Shown here piece by piece: positions 12,401-27,400 of a DNA stretch of 64,000 nucleotides. The stretch spans positions 7,130,001 to 7,194,000 of the forward strand of contig CP075496.1 of the NCBI GenBank assembly GCA_021613535.1. Direction: 5' to 3'. The notes below the pieces were generated by a model, which did not search any database, had not been told where the DNA came from, and saw only the letters and a program-made list of their open reading frames with translations. Both the position numbers and the translations under genes were made by a program. The stretch is from Adineta vaga. Its lineage: Eukaryota; Rotifera. Each line of letters begins with the position of its first letter. Position 1 is the first letter of the stretch.

Positions 12401-15400
12401 TGGACTTGAATATTTATCTTTTGCTGGTATTTCTTCACAGAAAACCATGGCTTGTTGAAATAAAAAGACTCGACGTTCTTTTAATTTCTTTTCAACTTCT
12501 TTGGCATCTTTTGTATCTTTAGATATTGGTTCACTAACAGACAACATATCTTGCAATTTTAATTCACCTAATTGATGAACATTTGTTGGTAAATCTTTGA
12601 TACGTCCAACATTCATCATATCATTGGCTTGTCGAGGAACTTCAATCATTACTTGTAAAGCACTGCGTATAGCACGAGATTCATCACCCATTCGTTCAGT
12701 TGATTTAAGAATTTCTTTGAGCAATAATTGATAACGCATAATTCGTTGAACAGGTTTTATTAATAAATCTGATACAAGTAATTTTTGACCAAGTTTTTTA
12801 CGAATTTCCTAATGGAAATAGAAAATTAAATGATTGATGAAAGATGAAGACAATCAACGGAAATTAATTATGATCTTGTCGAATCGTCAAAAGCTTCTCA
12901 ATTGAACAAGATCATAAAAACGGAAGAGATATGAAAAAAGGAAAACGACAAAACTATATCGAATCTTTTACTAGTACTCATCAAATGTTTGTTTTATCAG
13001 ATGATCGAGAAATATACGTAGAAAATTTTAGTTTCTTTTTCGTCCTAATGCTTTTTTGAATATGATTAATAGCTTTATTGATGATATTTTCTGATATACA
13101 ACGATGAAATCGATCGATATAAGACAATATTATATTCATCTTTTGATCGATAATTCTCTTGAGTAGACATAACAAGTCCTTGATGTCTGTTTGTCCTACA
13201 TAGCAAGATACACAAAATTCATATCTCTATCTTTGAGCAATAAATCTTGTTAAATGTTCATCATAGTCATGTTCTTCTTTACTTCACTAATTCATTTGCT
13301 TGAACGATACTTGCCATTATCAATTTATGTTACCCTGAGGCGGATGAGTGTTTTTATTAATTCTCTTTGAAATTTCATGGTCAAAAAGCTAACATTAGAA
13401 TCTCATTTTAGCTGACTATTTGATAAAATATTTTTCGAAGAAACATGAATGAATTGATGCTATTGAATAGAAATCATCCACGGCTAACATTCCAAATTTG
13501 TTTTTATTTCTTCTATGTTGATACAAAGATTAGTTTTATTCCACTAGAATATTTCGAGAGAGAGACAGCAGATCGAATGAAAGGAAACATTCATATTTAG
13601 TAATCAGTAGAAAGAAAGAAAAATGGAAGGAAATTTTGATAAAATCCTAATTATATATCTATGACTAACTCGTTCAACTGAATAATCTTTAATTACATCT
13701 AGGGGTTAGAAGTTAAAATAGATAGATGACACTTACTTCAAAATAATCATGATATTCGGAAACGATATATTCTGAACGTGGTTTATTTTCACAATATCGT
13801 ACATAAGGACTAAATCGATTGGTCTATCAAGAGAAAAGAAAATAAGAGAATAATTTTTTTCAAGTTATTCATACAGTGAATAATCGACCGAGAATGTCAG
13901 GATTTTCAATACATTGTTCGAGTTGTGGCAAGAATGTACTAAGAAAAGAAATGAATCAAAATAGAATCGGATTATTCATGCATTGAAACCTACTCGCGAT
14001 GAAATTCGAATATTCTTTGAACATTTCCGAAAACAACACGTTCAAGGCCAATAAGACCTGTAGGTTTTTTTAAATCTTTATCATTTTCAGTAATATTCAT
14101 ATAGCTCTAAAGAAAAAAAGAAGATTAGTTTAGAAAGAAGAGAGGATTAAGATATTGTTTTACTTCAACAATTAATGCTAAATCTTTGACATATTCTTTT
14201 TCGGTTTCAATTAATTCAATGATATTATGTCTAAAAATATCATTTTAAAGATAGAAAGATGCAAAAGTCAATTTTTTGTTCTCTACCGTCGTTTTTCACC
14301 ATATTTTGTTCGGTCATCGACAGGTTCATCAGTTGTAGTCGTCGTCGTCGTTAGTGAACTTTGTGATTGATCGATATTAGTATCAATATCTTGTAGAGAT
14401 ATTTCATCAGTTTGTTCATGAAGATTATCATTTGGAATCACAGTTGTCGTTGATGAAGATAATATTGTATTGGCATTAGCTGTCGTTGTTATTGTTGATG
14501 GAGACGATGAAAGAGATGATGGTGTTGGTGTTGTTGACGAATATTGCTGTGGAATATTTGACGATAGTATAGAACTACTCGTTGTCGAACCGTCATTGAC
14601 GGACGGTGTCGTCACTGACAAGGCAGTTGGAATATTAAAGTCACTTGCTGATAATCCAGCAACCATATTGATAGGGGCCTAGAAAATGAAAAGAATTCTT
14701 CATTAATATATAGTTTGCTACTAATGATGATGATTTTCTTTTTTTATGTAATAGGGGGAAAAAAAGAAAGTCTATTGCTTACGACATGTTGAACAAGACG
14801 AGCAATGACCGAATCTTCTTCAAATGGACTGACAGTTGTTAAGGGCGGAACGCGTGCTTTACGTAAACGCGATGATGCATTAGCAGCACTATTATCTTTG
14901 GACGACTCCAGTGCAATTGTATTAACCAAGTTTCGTACAATGATATGAATCTTCGTAATTTCGTTCGAATCCTTTCACCGCTCTCTCAATCTTGTCTTCG
15001 TCTTTTCTTAACGATCTTTTTCTTGATAGAACTATGTCCTATCGAGCGGAAATGCACGCCCGTCAACTCTTCTCAAGTTAGGAGTAGTTGTAGTATTACT
15101 AATAGGATGTTGAAGACAAAATGAGAGGTTCTTTCTATTCTAATTTAATAGAAGAGATGCTCAAAACACAACAATGTGCACAGCTTGTCTTAGATGAAGT
15201 TGATGAAGATGAAGATGATGATGTTGCCGCTAGTAAGACTATTGTTGTCGGTTTTCCATTAAACGAAAATGTCATAAAAAGACAATGTTAGAATATTGTA
15301 GTCGTTGCCGATAGAAGACCGAAGACAATCTTTTTTTTTCATTCACCAACAAGGCAATAACGAAGCATAGTGGCAAAAAAGGAACTAAGAGTAGGAGAAT

Positions 15401-18400
15401 ATGTGAAAGAAAAAAATGCGAGAAGAAAAGGAAAAAACAAAGAAAGAAAGAAAAACAGCTACTATCGTTTGGTCCTGTTGTCGTTTGGCCTCGCCCGGTC
15501 GCCTAACATTATTATTGCGTTTATTCGAGAGTAAGCGCGAAAAAATGCGAACGCCCAACGTCATTTCTACTGTTCTTGCCTACACATACTTCTGTCTGTA
15601 TGCGCAGGCGTACGTTCCGACCGATGAAGTATCAGAAACAGAAGCAGTACTAGTAGCAGTGGCAAGACAATTAGATGACGAGAGAATTGAAAGAAAAGAC
15701 TCGAACGTTTTTGTTCGTATACTGAACGATCAAGTATTGTTGTTACACAATTTCATCTAAGTAATTGTCTGATTATCTATACTCTCAAACATGTACATAA
15801 ATAGTCGACAATAAAAAGAAATTTTTTTTTATTAATCAGAATATTTAATATATCCTATTTAGATTGAATATAATTGATCGAGGAAATTTTCTTATGTTAT
15901 TTCTGTTTTTTTTTCTCGATTTTTATTTCTTATTAACAACATTCGCTTGTTGTTGTCTTCATCTTCTTCGTCGATGTCTTCCTAAGTATATGTACGTGAT
16001 GAATATGTCGAGATAACGCTTGTTCTACTTAAAACAACGATATACATATAAAAAACGACAAGACGAACGAAAAAGAGAAAGAACAGTAAAGAGAAAGAAC
16101 AGTAAAGAGAAAAAAAAGAGTAGCTACTGTCGTTATTACTATTACTACTACTACTAATATAGATTCAGTTGATTTTCTTTTTTGACGTCACCTGATCCTG
16201 TATGAGACAGCAATACGATACATTATCAAACAAAGATAGGATGACGCATGTAGAAAGACAATAAAACTTTATAAAGGATTATCAATAACTTACAAGTGAT
16301 GAAGCTTCGTCTGTTGTGACTTTATCAACATTGGTATCAGCAGATAATTTTGGTTGAGCTTGAATATCCATTGGTGGTGGAACTTCAATTACATCATTTT
16401 CTAAATCATCACCGGCAAGTGTAGTTGAAGGAGAGCTAATTGTTGTGACACCTGATGGTGATGATGATTCAGTCAATTTATAACTACCATTTATACCACC
16501 ATTACCATCAATTGATCGACTTGCTGAATTCTAAGAAAAGAAATAGAAAAATAGAAATCGTTTAGTTTGATAGTAGAGAAAGAAAACAAGAAGGAGAAAA
16601 AAAATGTCTCCAACTGCTAACAAGATCGAAGAATTTTGTATATAAGAACGGCAAGCATCGTCAATTCATATATATGACTATACTCTGATCACCATTCTAT
16701 TTCTCGTCGACACAAGTAGCATCGAATTACGCTTTCACTTCCTCTTTCATTCTCTTGGGTCTGATGGCGACACCAATTTTCCTTTTTTCTGTCGTTTGAT
16801 GGGTGCCGAAAGCGAGCATCATCACTTTCCGAGAGTGAGTTTTCTGCTTCTTCTTCTTTTCATTCTTGTTCGACAACGTTTTTTTTTCTTATTTACTTCA
16901 ACCAATGTGCGTGCTTGTTGAGTGCTAACATAAAAAATATGTCAAAATAGAAAAACTTACATTATTTCGAATAGTCCATTTTTTTGATGATGGTAACAAT
17001 TTATATTTTTTTGTCCACGGAAGACGGGGCATAGTTAGTTCTTTTTTTCTTTTTTTTATTCTCTCGTATATACGTGTGTTTTTCTTTTAAGTTAAAGTCT
17101 ATATGCTCACAAGAAAAAAACCTATGGAGTATAGGCAAATAATCATTCAAATGACAGAATTGGCGACGTCGAACGAAAACATATGCGTCGTATAAAAGGA
17201 AAAAAACGACTCAGAACAGAAGGAGAAGAAGAAAGAGGTAAATTCGTTCGATTTTTTTTATATACGAAAGAAGAAGAAGCTGAATTTGGAGACTAAAACG
17301 AAAGAAAGAAGAGAAAAAAAGATGTGTATATGCTTATTGATGTGATGAGGACAACGACCAGTACTAGTAATAGTCATGCGAGAGAACACGATAAGGACTA
17401 CGTAACAGATATACACATCACATCAATCTGCTTGTGTTATTCTATTTTTGTTCGTTCTCATAATATGTTCACATAGATGCGATTCAAGGCACCCTCGGGC
17501 AAAGAATTGCATAAGAAAAGGAAAAGAAAGAATAATGTTACTACTACAACTAAACAAATCAATTAATAGTTCGAACATAGTTTTTCGACATAGAAGTACA
17601 TATATATATATCAAAATGGCATCAAGCTCTTTGTCTTTCATTTTTCTATTTGTTTGTCTGATGTTCTTGAGAGATAGTTGCCTTGAAAATTGGATATAAG
17701 CCTATATAATATTCAAACTTACTTTTCTTTTCTTACATCCTTTCTCTATTATTATTATTATTATTATTATTATTATGGCTTCTTTTTTTAACATGACAAA
17801 ACATAAAGGCGCGCTTTGTCAAGAAACACATACAAAACGGAAATTGCCTCATCGAAACAAAAGACACCATACCGTATCATCAGGAAATGACGTTAAATCT
17901 TCGGAATTTGTAAATGCGAATGCCTTGAAAAGCAAAAATAAAATGAAGAAAAGGTCTTAATTTTCTTTGATTCAGTTATTTTACTTTGAGTTTTGATGTT
18001 GCTGTGGAATTGGTTGAAATGGATGGTTTTTTTGTTGTACCATCAGCACTACCGATTGATGCAGTAGATGTTGACGTATTAGTTAAATCACGTGCTATAG
18101 GATTTTTAACATCTTTACTACTATTATCTTTTAAACTTAAGCGTCGAACGGGATTTTTCAGAATTCGTCTATGTTAACAAAAAGAAAAATATCAATAGAT
18201 GAATACTCTTTTCTTTTGTTTTTTGAAGCAAAGAATAAATTAATTACCTAAAACTAGCTTTTCGTTTACTAAAATGAGTTGCTGCTGATGATGATTGAGG
18301 TCGAAGTTGAGAATCGTCAGTATTATTATTTAGAAGATTATCTAAATAAAAGAAAAATAAACAATATTTGCTGTAAAAGATTGAGACAAGGAAGAATGGG

Positions 18401-21400
18401 AAAAAAGAAATATTCCTTTTTCTCGGAAAGAGAAGTCTTTAGTTATTTCCTTTTCTCATTTGGGAATAGTCATTCGATTCGAGAGAAAAAGAATGAGAGA
18501 GAGAGAGGGACAAAGAATAAGACAATTCCTCATTTTCTTATAATAACTAACAATATTTCATCAATATTTTGACTCAATCAAGAAGCCTAATCAGTAGAGA
18601 GACAGAGAGAAGATTTTTCTTTGTATTGTTTTTGTGATCTTACCTTGTTCATTTTTAATCCCTGTTGAAAGAGCTAATGGGGGTGGTGATAATGGATGTG
18701 TATTTGAAGCAGATGATTTTGTTGCTTTAAGAATCGCTGCTGGAACAAATCCTTCTGTATATTTTGATGATGGTGGTGGAGATGATAAATCGAATGAACC
18801 GGTTGTAACTGTGCTTGTTGATGAAGCCGCAAGTGACGGATTTGATTGATTATGATGATGATGGTGATCGTTTAATAATCGTATAAGACACCAATCAGGT
18901 GCATTAGGAAGTTGTTTTTGAATGATACGAACGTGCTGGCCTTTACTTACAGACAATTCTTGTGAACTACGTGCTATATAATCGTCTAAGACGGTTGTCA
19001 CGTTCGAATCCTATGACAAAAGAAAATGCAGACTTAGTTAGAAAATCAAACTAAAACATTCAAAAACAAAGAACACAAAATATAGTCAGTTTTTCGTTCA
19101 TAAAACTTATGCATCTATCGTAGTCGATCAATCATTTAAATAATAAATCAATCATGAACTTGTTTATTATCTATCAAATTTTATTAATTACCCAACGAAA
19201 TTTCATCTTGCGCCAGAATTCCATAAAAAGGGACGACAAATAGAATAACTATCTGTGAGATGACTCAATTCTTTAAGATAATGATGAATACAAACAATGT
19301 TGTTGAAAATGAAGATGGATAAGTGAATAGTTATGAAATTGAAGTGTTATCGGCTTTTCCATTCAGTCAAGTGTACGTCATCTCGAAAGTCACGTATGGT
19401 GCAAGATGCTGGTATAGCGAAGAAGAAAAAAATGAAATCAGCATCGACGATTATTTATTAAATAATACTCTTCTCCCGTTTTTTCTCTTGTGCGAGCGCG
19501 TGTGCGTTGTCGTCGGAATTGTCGTCGTCGTCGTCTACGCATGGGATTCAGTAAGTTTGACGTTATAAGTAGTATTTGTCGTCCTTCCTTCTCCTTGCCG
19601 TGTTTGCTACTGCGATAACTACTACTTTCTTCATCATCATCATCAACATCATCATCAAAACAACGTCATTATTTTATTAATCACAACAATTATTTTACTT
19701 TATCTTAAGAATTTTTTGTTTCTTCATCGTTACCGTCAGTGTCAATGAAAAGGAAACAACGGAGACTTCGAGGATATGATATTAAAATTTAATCAAACAT
19801 TATATGATTAAAATTATCATGAAAAATGAGGACAAGAGAATTTCTTTTATATCTCTCTTCATCTTTAAGTCTATTTGCTATTTAATAATTCTCTTGATTA
19901 TTGCAAGAATCAGATTTAATCTATTAAAGTTCTGTCTCTCTCATATTGCCATTCTTTTCTTCTTCATTTTTGTTACTTTCTAATATCAATGTTCTTTCTC
20001 AGTTTCTTGCTTTCATATATATATATATATATATATATGTAAAGACCGTGTTACATTCATTACTTTCTCATGAATGACGGCAATGAAGAATAAGAAAACC
20101 TGATGGGCGAACAACACATAAGTACGAGAAGAAAATATTGCTGAAAAAAGAAGAAGAAGGAGAAGAAGTAGACGAAGCGCAAATCTTGTTTTTGACGTTG
20201 CTCAAGACAAGAAAATCATAGACGAAGAATATTTTTTCTCATACAAGTTGACAACGCCGATGACAATGATGAAGAAGAAGAAGGTTTTCAATATGACACA
20301 CACGCATGCATAGATAATTCAATCGAAAAATATATCTTCACGTCTAAATAGAAAAACTAGACTCTTTTTCTTTCTCTACTATTTTTTGCATTTCGATTCT
20401 CTTGTCAGAAAACAAACGAACTTGGTCGGCATGCAATTCATTCAAATCAATTAACTGATCAGTTTCTTTTTATTAGACTGTTAGTTTTGCTTTTGATTGT
20501 ATTAAGTATACATATGTATGTATATATACATACACGCACACACAGATGTAAAAGAAGATGCAAAGAAAAGGTTGTTCTGGCATCAGCAGCAATAGTAATT
20601 ATAGCAAAGATCGTTTACTTGAATAAACAACAGAAAGCAATTCTTCTTATCCTATTCGTTTTTTTTAGTTAGTAGGGGTTATTTATTATATGGATATGTA
20701 TCTCTAATAGCTAAAGCATATTTAAGTCAAAAAAAACCTTGTAACTTGTCAAGCGGAAACATTCCATAAACATCTAATGAATATATTGTCATCTTATGTT
20801 AATAATCTGTCAATATTGCTTCTCAGAAATATCACTTGTATGTTGACTTTCCGGACCATCTTTATTTGAGATGCAAACAGAAATAATATATCTTGCTCAT
20901 CATTTCTCAAAGGTTTCATGTCACCTTTCGGAAACATCGATAAAATCAACCTGCTCTCGAGATAGATGAGAACTATCATATCCGTTTCTAATTAATTTCT
21001 TTTTCTTTACGAAATATGAATCTTTTCTTAGATATTTCATTTCGATACGAGAAGAAAAGAGAATCTTTTTCTTACTATAATTAGTAAAAAACAAAATTTT
21101 TTTATTCATACGCATTTTCCATTACTATTTCCGGAAAGAAAATTAATCAAAATGATATATACGAATGATTTCATTCGGTAGATCATTCAAGAGAAAAATA
21201 ACTAGATTCTTCTTCCTTTTCCTCGAAATTGAACAAATAATCATTACTTACTCTTATAAAATACTAAATCAGAATAATTTCTTCTTTCTTCGTCTTAATC
21301 AAATAAGAAGTGACTATATGATGTATTCGCACATACATGAAGCAATAACGACTGACGACTTGTCTAGTTAATCTCTTCACTGACTACTCTTATGCTGATG

Positions 21401-24400
21401 TGATGCATTGAGAACGTTAAAAGATGAAGAAAAAATATTTTTATATACTAGAGAGAAAAAACGCAGAGAGAAGCTTATGTTGATGACGTTTTGTTTCGCC
21501 TCCAGATAGATTTATCAGTGAATCAACATGCATATTACACACATAAATTTAAAGCAGACAAAAAAAACGTAAAGGATATGCTATACCTTGCTATGATGAT
21601 AAGCACGCAGGTAATGAAACATTGTCAGTTAAGAAAAACAATGTTGCGTGCACGGATTTTCCTTTCTCCACAATGTCGAATGAGTTTATGAAGATGCGAG
21701 TGTGTGTGCGTGTGCGCGCGCCCAGACAAACCGAGTAGGCAACAGATGTTGTTTTTTTCTTTTTTTTTCTTTATTCTACTCTCTTTCGTCGCTCTCTTTC
21801 TCTGTCTCTCTCTCTCCATTTCTTTCCACGTATATACTTATATATTGTGTTGTCGTCATCATTGTCATTAAAAACGCATACCCACCTCGGACAAACGACG
21901 AATATCTTTGAGACGTTTTTTCATGGCATATATTGACGTTTTTATAGAACGAAGAAGTGCTGTGGTTGATGGTGTTGACGTGACAGGAACTGTTTCAGGT
22001 GTTAAAGATAGTACAGTCATATCTGCGTGTAAAGGAAAAAGTGATGGTAGAAGATGTCTGGATTTTTTTTCTAAGAACGATTTTGTTGAATTTGAAATTG
22101 ATGATAATGTTGATGACGATGCCGATGGGGCTGATTTTGATCGACTATGTAAAGCAACGTAGGATGATAAAGAACGTTTGCGTCGACGATGATATGGTGA
22201 TAATAAACTATTTGCCAATGGTGGTAAACATAATGGTGGTGTTGATGCTGGTGAATTATACACAGGAGATGATCTTCGATTTTGACGTGATTCAAATTGA
22301 ACATACTGATAGATATTTTTATCTTCTTCATCTTCTTCATCGGATGGTATTTGACATGATATGTCACGAAATAATGATCGATCTATACTTCGACTACAAC
22401 GTCGGCAAGGAATAGGAATTGGTAATGGATCATAATAATGATGAGGAAGATTTTGAGGATAAGTCAAATTATCATATTGATGTTTTTGTTGTTCATCATC
22501 GTCGAATGGAAAGAAAAAATCGGAACCATACATTGCTGATATTGGTATTAGATTTGTATCTTGAGAAAATGATGCACGTCGTTGAAGTCTGTTCGTATTG
22601 ATTAAATTAATTAAAATCGGTTGTTGTTTGTCAGTACGTGAATATTTATGACGTAGCGAGGAAGAATGTGCTTTGGAATTGAACATTTTTTTCTATTAAT
22701 TTAATAGAATAAAATGTCAAATATAAGGTTTATTCGAGCAGAAGGAACAAGAATAAATGAACATGATTGATATAAATTTCAAATAATACATCGACAAGAT
22801 AGTTTTAGACAGATTCTCAATATCATGATTATTTTCTTTCGTGTTGAAAAATAATGATAAATAGAAGAAGAAAAAAGAACTCATTTTAGATAACTTGAAA
22901 AATTGTTGATGGATAAAGCCTGATATTCTAATTCTTTTTTTGAATTGAAAAGATAATTTAACTAATGGAAGTTAAACTAAATTATAAATCATTATAAGAA
23001 ATCATGACAGAAGACTTTTCCTTGTTTTTGTGATTAATAGATAATTACTAAAATTACACTAGAAAACATCAAACGAGCCATAATCGGTTTACATGAGTGC
23101 CTTGATTAGATATAGAGGCGTAAATTGAGAAATGAAAATTAAGTGTTTTCCTTCCGATACAAATGATGGAATATTATATTCTGGCAACAAAATAATAGCA
23201 AGACACTTATGACGTACCATTCAATTTGTATGTTGCTTATATACGGAATACTCATGGAGAACTTTTGTAAAAATCAAAAATATTGTGCAAAGAGAAAAAT
23301 CTCATGAGATTGACACTCAAGCATAATTTCTATTCGATAGGCTCAATATTTAGATTGGCTTTATTATCACTTAAGAAAGATCTTTATGTCTGAGTACATA
23401 TAGGTATTTTTATTATTACTTTTTATATCAATCATGTTCATTTTATCGATCAAATGAAATTGTGCTAGTTATATAGATATTCGATTAGGATTCTTTTCCA
23501 TCGATTACTTATATAACTAATTATATGAAGCATCGAAATGAGGGTGTTCTTCTTCTCACCTTTCTAGTCTGCCCTTCGCTTGGATAATTCTTATTGTCAT
23601 TGTTTACAAGACATGATGCAGTTGTCATTTGTGGTAATGATTTATCAGCATATGTCATCAATGATTGTGGTCGATACGCTGGTATTTGCTGACTATTAAT
23701 CGTATTTGGATTGTTATATGTTGATGAACAACATCGTTGTCGAAATGAATGAAATAATGATGATGATATTGGTTTTATAAAACTCGATTCATGCTGATAA
23801 CCTTGTCGAGGATTATCATAAACTGGTAGATTTGTTTTGTTGAAAGACATGTCTTGTAATGAGTCTTGTTGTATATCGTTATTATGATGTGTTGGTGTTG
23901 ACGAGACTTCATTTGTCCATGCATTAATTTTTCGTAGGACTCGTTCGATTTTTTTCGATATTTTTTCATTTGATGGTATCTGTGTTGCTTGTAAATCATC
24001 CGAAATGCTTTCCTCATCTTCATCAGTATGATAAAATTGACGTATTGTATTTTCCGTATGTTTTTGTTCTTCAGTTCTGATCGTTGTTGTTGTCGATTTC
24101 GAATTTGTTACGATATTTTCTTCGATTAACAAAGGACCATGTTTTCGTCGACGTCGTTTCTTCTCACCGCTCATTCATTGACAGTGTCCAGTATTTATTT
24201 TTTCAGTATTGAAAATATGTCAATGAAGATTCACTGGAGAGAAACAAACGTTTTTCTCTATTTGTACCATTCGCAATGAGAGAAAAAGAATTTCTCGGTT
24301 TCTATTTTCTCTGAGAGGATATGTTTTCTCTTTTTTCCTCTTGTTTCTTTTCAGCGTTATATACACCTAATAGATGATATGTATATGAGACACCAGGGAA

Positions 24401-27400
24401 AACCAGACAGAGAGACAGAGAGAGAAAGACCAGCAACCAGGCGCATATTCAAGAATGATAAATAAGTTAAGCACAAATGGCTACCACACCAATCATTAGA
24501 AGCATCGCAGGCTCTTATTTTCTCTCTGTCTCTTGTCTGTTGCATCTGTGTTATTACAACCAGTGAATTCGTAAGAGAAAGAAAGAAAAAAAGAAAGAAA
24601 GAGAAAGAAAAAACTGTCATTCGTTCGACTGAAAAAAGTCAAAATAAAAAACACGTACGAGAAAAGAATCGTATGTTGACTTATTATCTTTCTAGTCGAC
24701 TTTTAGATTAGTTTCATCATACGATATTCATATTTGTACTTCGTTTTTATCGGCTGCTGTTTCAGTTAATATAAATATACAGTACAAAAGCATATTGCCT
24801 TCATATTTGATACCTTAGGGAGTCTTTAACAGTCCATGTTTACTGTTTAGAAAAAGTATATTCAATATTGCATTTTGAATATGATCGTTTATTTACTGTG
24901 TCATCAACCGAACGTTTTTCATCCAAAGATTTCTGCACACTATTCGGATTAGATCTTTATCGTAAAGTCAACAAAAGTATATATATATATATGTACATCT
25001 CTATCTTAGTACAAAGACAGAACATTGTATAGTCAAGGTTATTGTGTTGATAGAACGCGTTCTATCTCAGACATGGAATAACATATGCAATTACTAGAGA
25101 CTATAATTGCGAAGATGGTCTTGCAAAAAACGAGAGGGGGAGAAAAAGAAAATAGAAACGGATATATATCTATCTATCGATAAAATATTAGCTGTAAATA
25201 TTTACATGTGGAGATACTCATAATGTTTTGATTAGTTTTTTTTTCGCTATACCTGTTGCATTTGATGATGTTGGCCACTACTAGAGAATGAACCTGTTGT
25301 CATACTTGATAATGAACCACCACGACTAATATGTTCATATTCATCAGAAATATTATCTGCTATTTCTTGTGATCGTCTAAAGAAAAATTGAAGATATTGT
25401 CAAAACTATTTTTTTTCATATTGATCAGGAATTTTTCATACCTATCTAATGAAGTATTATTACTATTATTGATAATAGGAGTAGAAACTTTATTCGGTAT
25501 TATTCCTGGCTTAGCATTGGTTTCATGCATTGTTAAATCATGATAAAGATCATTCTCTTGAATAAGTTCACGAATACGAATAACCCATTGTTGTTTAGTA
25601 TTCAAATCATTGGCCTAAAAATGAGAATTACAATTATAGAATTGAGTTTTTTCTATGTATGATTGTTATACTTTAAGTGTCACACGAAGATCAGCTGCAT
25701 GAGATGACATTGGACGGCCTGTATATAATGCAAATTTACACGGTTCACCAGCTTCTAAATGCTCTTTGACATCAAAGATTTCGGCAGTCTAGAAACGAAG
25801 GTAAAATAAACGTAAAATAAATTTTCTCGATAACTTACCATTAATTTGTATTTATAAATATATCGAATAGCTCCACGAGAAACTGGTTTAACAATTTTTG
25901 CAATAACAATACTTGTTTCAAAAAGAAAGACATGTCGTTCTTTGCCTTTTTTAATGAGTTGTTTGGAATCCCAAACTTGAAAGGAATTCTGTAATAGAAC
26001 ATCACCTAACGCTTCTTTTGTTAATCCAGACTAATAAATAACAGAAAAACGCATTTCAATTTGTCGAATATAAAAGAATTCGATGAATTCAATATTTTTT
26101 ATAACATACTTCAAGTTCATCGAGATAACTTAAATGCATTGCATCATTTGCTTTCTTTGGTACACTACACATCAAATCATAACCTTCTTTGACTTCACCT
26201 TTGGATTCTTCACAGCATGACATTAAACGTTGAAGTAATAGTTCATATTTTGTAATACGTTGAACAGGTTTAATTAAATATGAATTGATTGTATCAATTT
26301 GATATTTATGTTGAATAGTCTACGAGAGAACAAACAGATAATAATATTAAACATTTTCGATTACATATCCAATGAATTATGTACATATCAGTACTGATCT
26401 AATAGAGATTCGACTCAAAATATCAGCTAATCTGTATCAACTTACCATTGAAATGGTAAAAGACAGATGTGTGATAGAAATACTTGTATTACCACAAGGG
26501 ACAAGTATGAACAAACGTTATAACCTATTCTCGATACTTGCCAATTCACGTATTGAAATAAATCCATCAATACTTTCTCCATATACACTTCTAACATTCA
26601 TTACAGAATAACTCAAATGAATTACACTCAATCATTCTTTTATCGATTGTTAACTTCTACTATCATGTGACATTTAATACGACGTAAATCTGTCTATGTA
26701 TCCATATGAATTTAAATCAAATATTTACCTCAAAATACGGTCCACGATATTGTGATAATAATTTAATACATGTTTCATTATTTTTACAATATTCCACATA
26801 ATAAATATGAAATTGTTTTGCCTGAAAATCATTTTTTAGCGTCATTTTTCTTTTATATAAAAAAAATAAATTTCTTACCCATGTGACAAAACAATGACCA
26901 ACATCTTCTGGACTATCAGCATATCGTTCTAAATCTTTAATAAATAAACTAAAATAACAAATAAACAATCGTATTGATTTTTTTGGATAAAATATTTAAA
27001 TTTTGTTTTTTACTTCTTATGGAAATTATGAATTTCTTCAATGTTTAAAAATAAGACTGATTCTTTATTTCGAAAGATATCGGGAACATCTTCAGGATGT
27101 TGTCGCATTTCACCAAGATAATACTATGAAGAATAATATATAAAATCTTTCATAATATTCAATAAAAGTTACCTGAATACATTTATTTAAACTATCAACA
27201 TAGGCACGTTCAGTATTGAGTAATTCATTAAAAATAAGTCTAAATACAATCAAATAGATAAGACAAAACAGGACAAGACATTTGAAAACAATTCATTTAC
27301 TCGCGTTGTTTTGCAGCTTTTCGTTTGCCTTCATTTAATTCTTGTTGTTCTAATTTTTCTTCTAAACTTGAATCACTCTTTCGACCTGCTTCTTTATCAA

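Noticed and set aside
14963-14971. tRNA T-loop-like GTTCGAATC (also at 19002-19010)
   Set aside because: No paired T stem, acceptor stem or anticodon arm could be drawn around either copy. Both are reverse complements of TRIO exon starts.
15416-15760. 114-residue plus-strand frame in a TRIO intron
   Set aside because: Starts in poly-purine low complexity, has no recognisable domain, and lies antisense inside an intron with no splice support.
21908-22601. Several plus-strand frames of 60-138 residues
   Set aside because: They are antisense shadows of alternative first exon A, rich in residues expected from complementing Ser/His/Asp codons.
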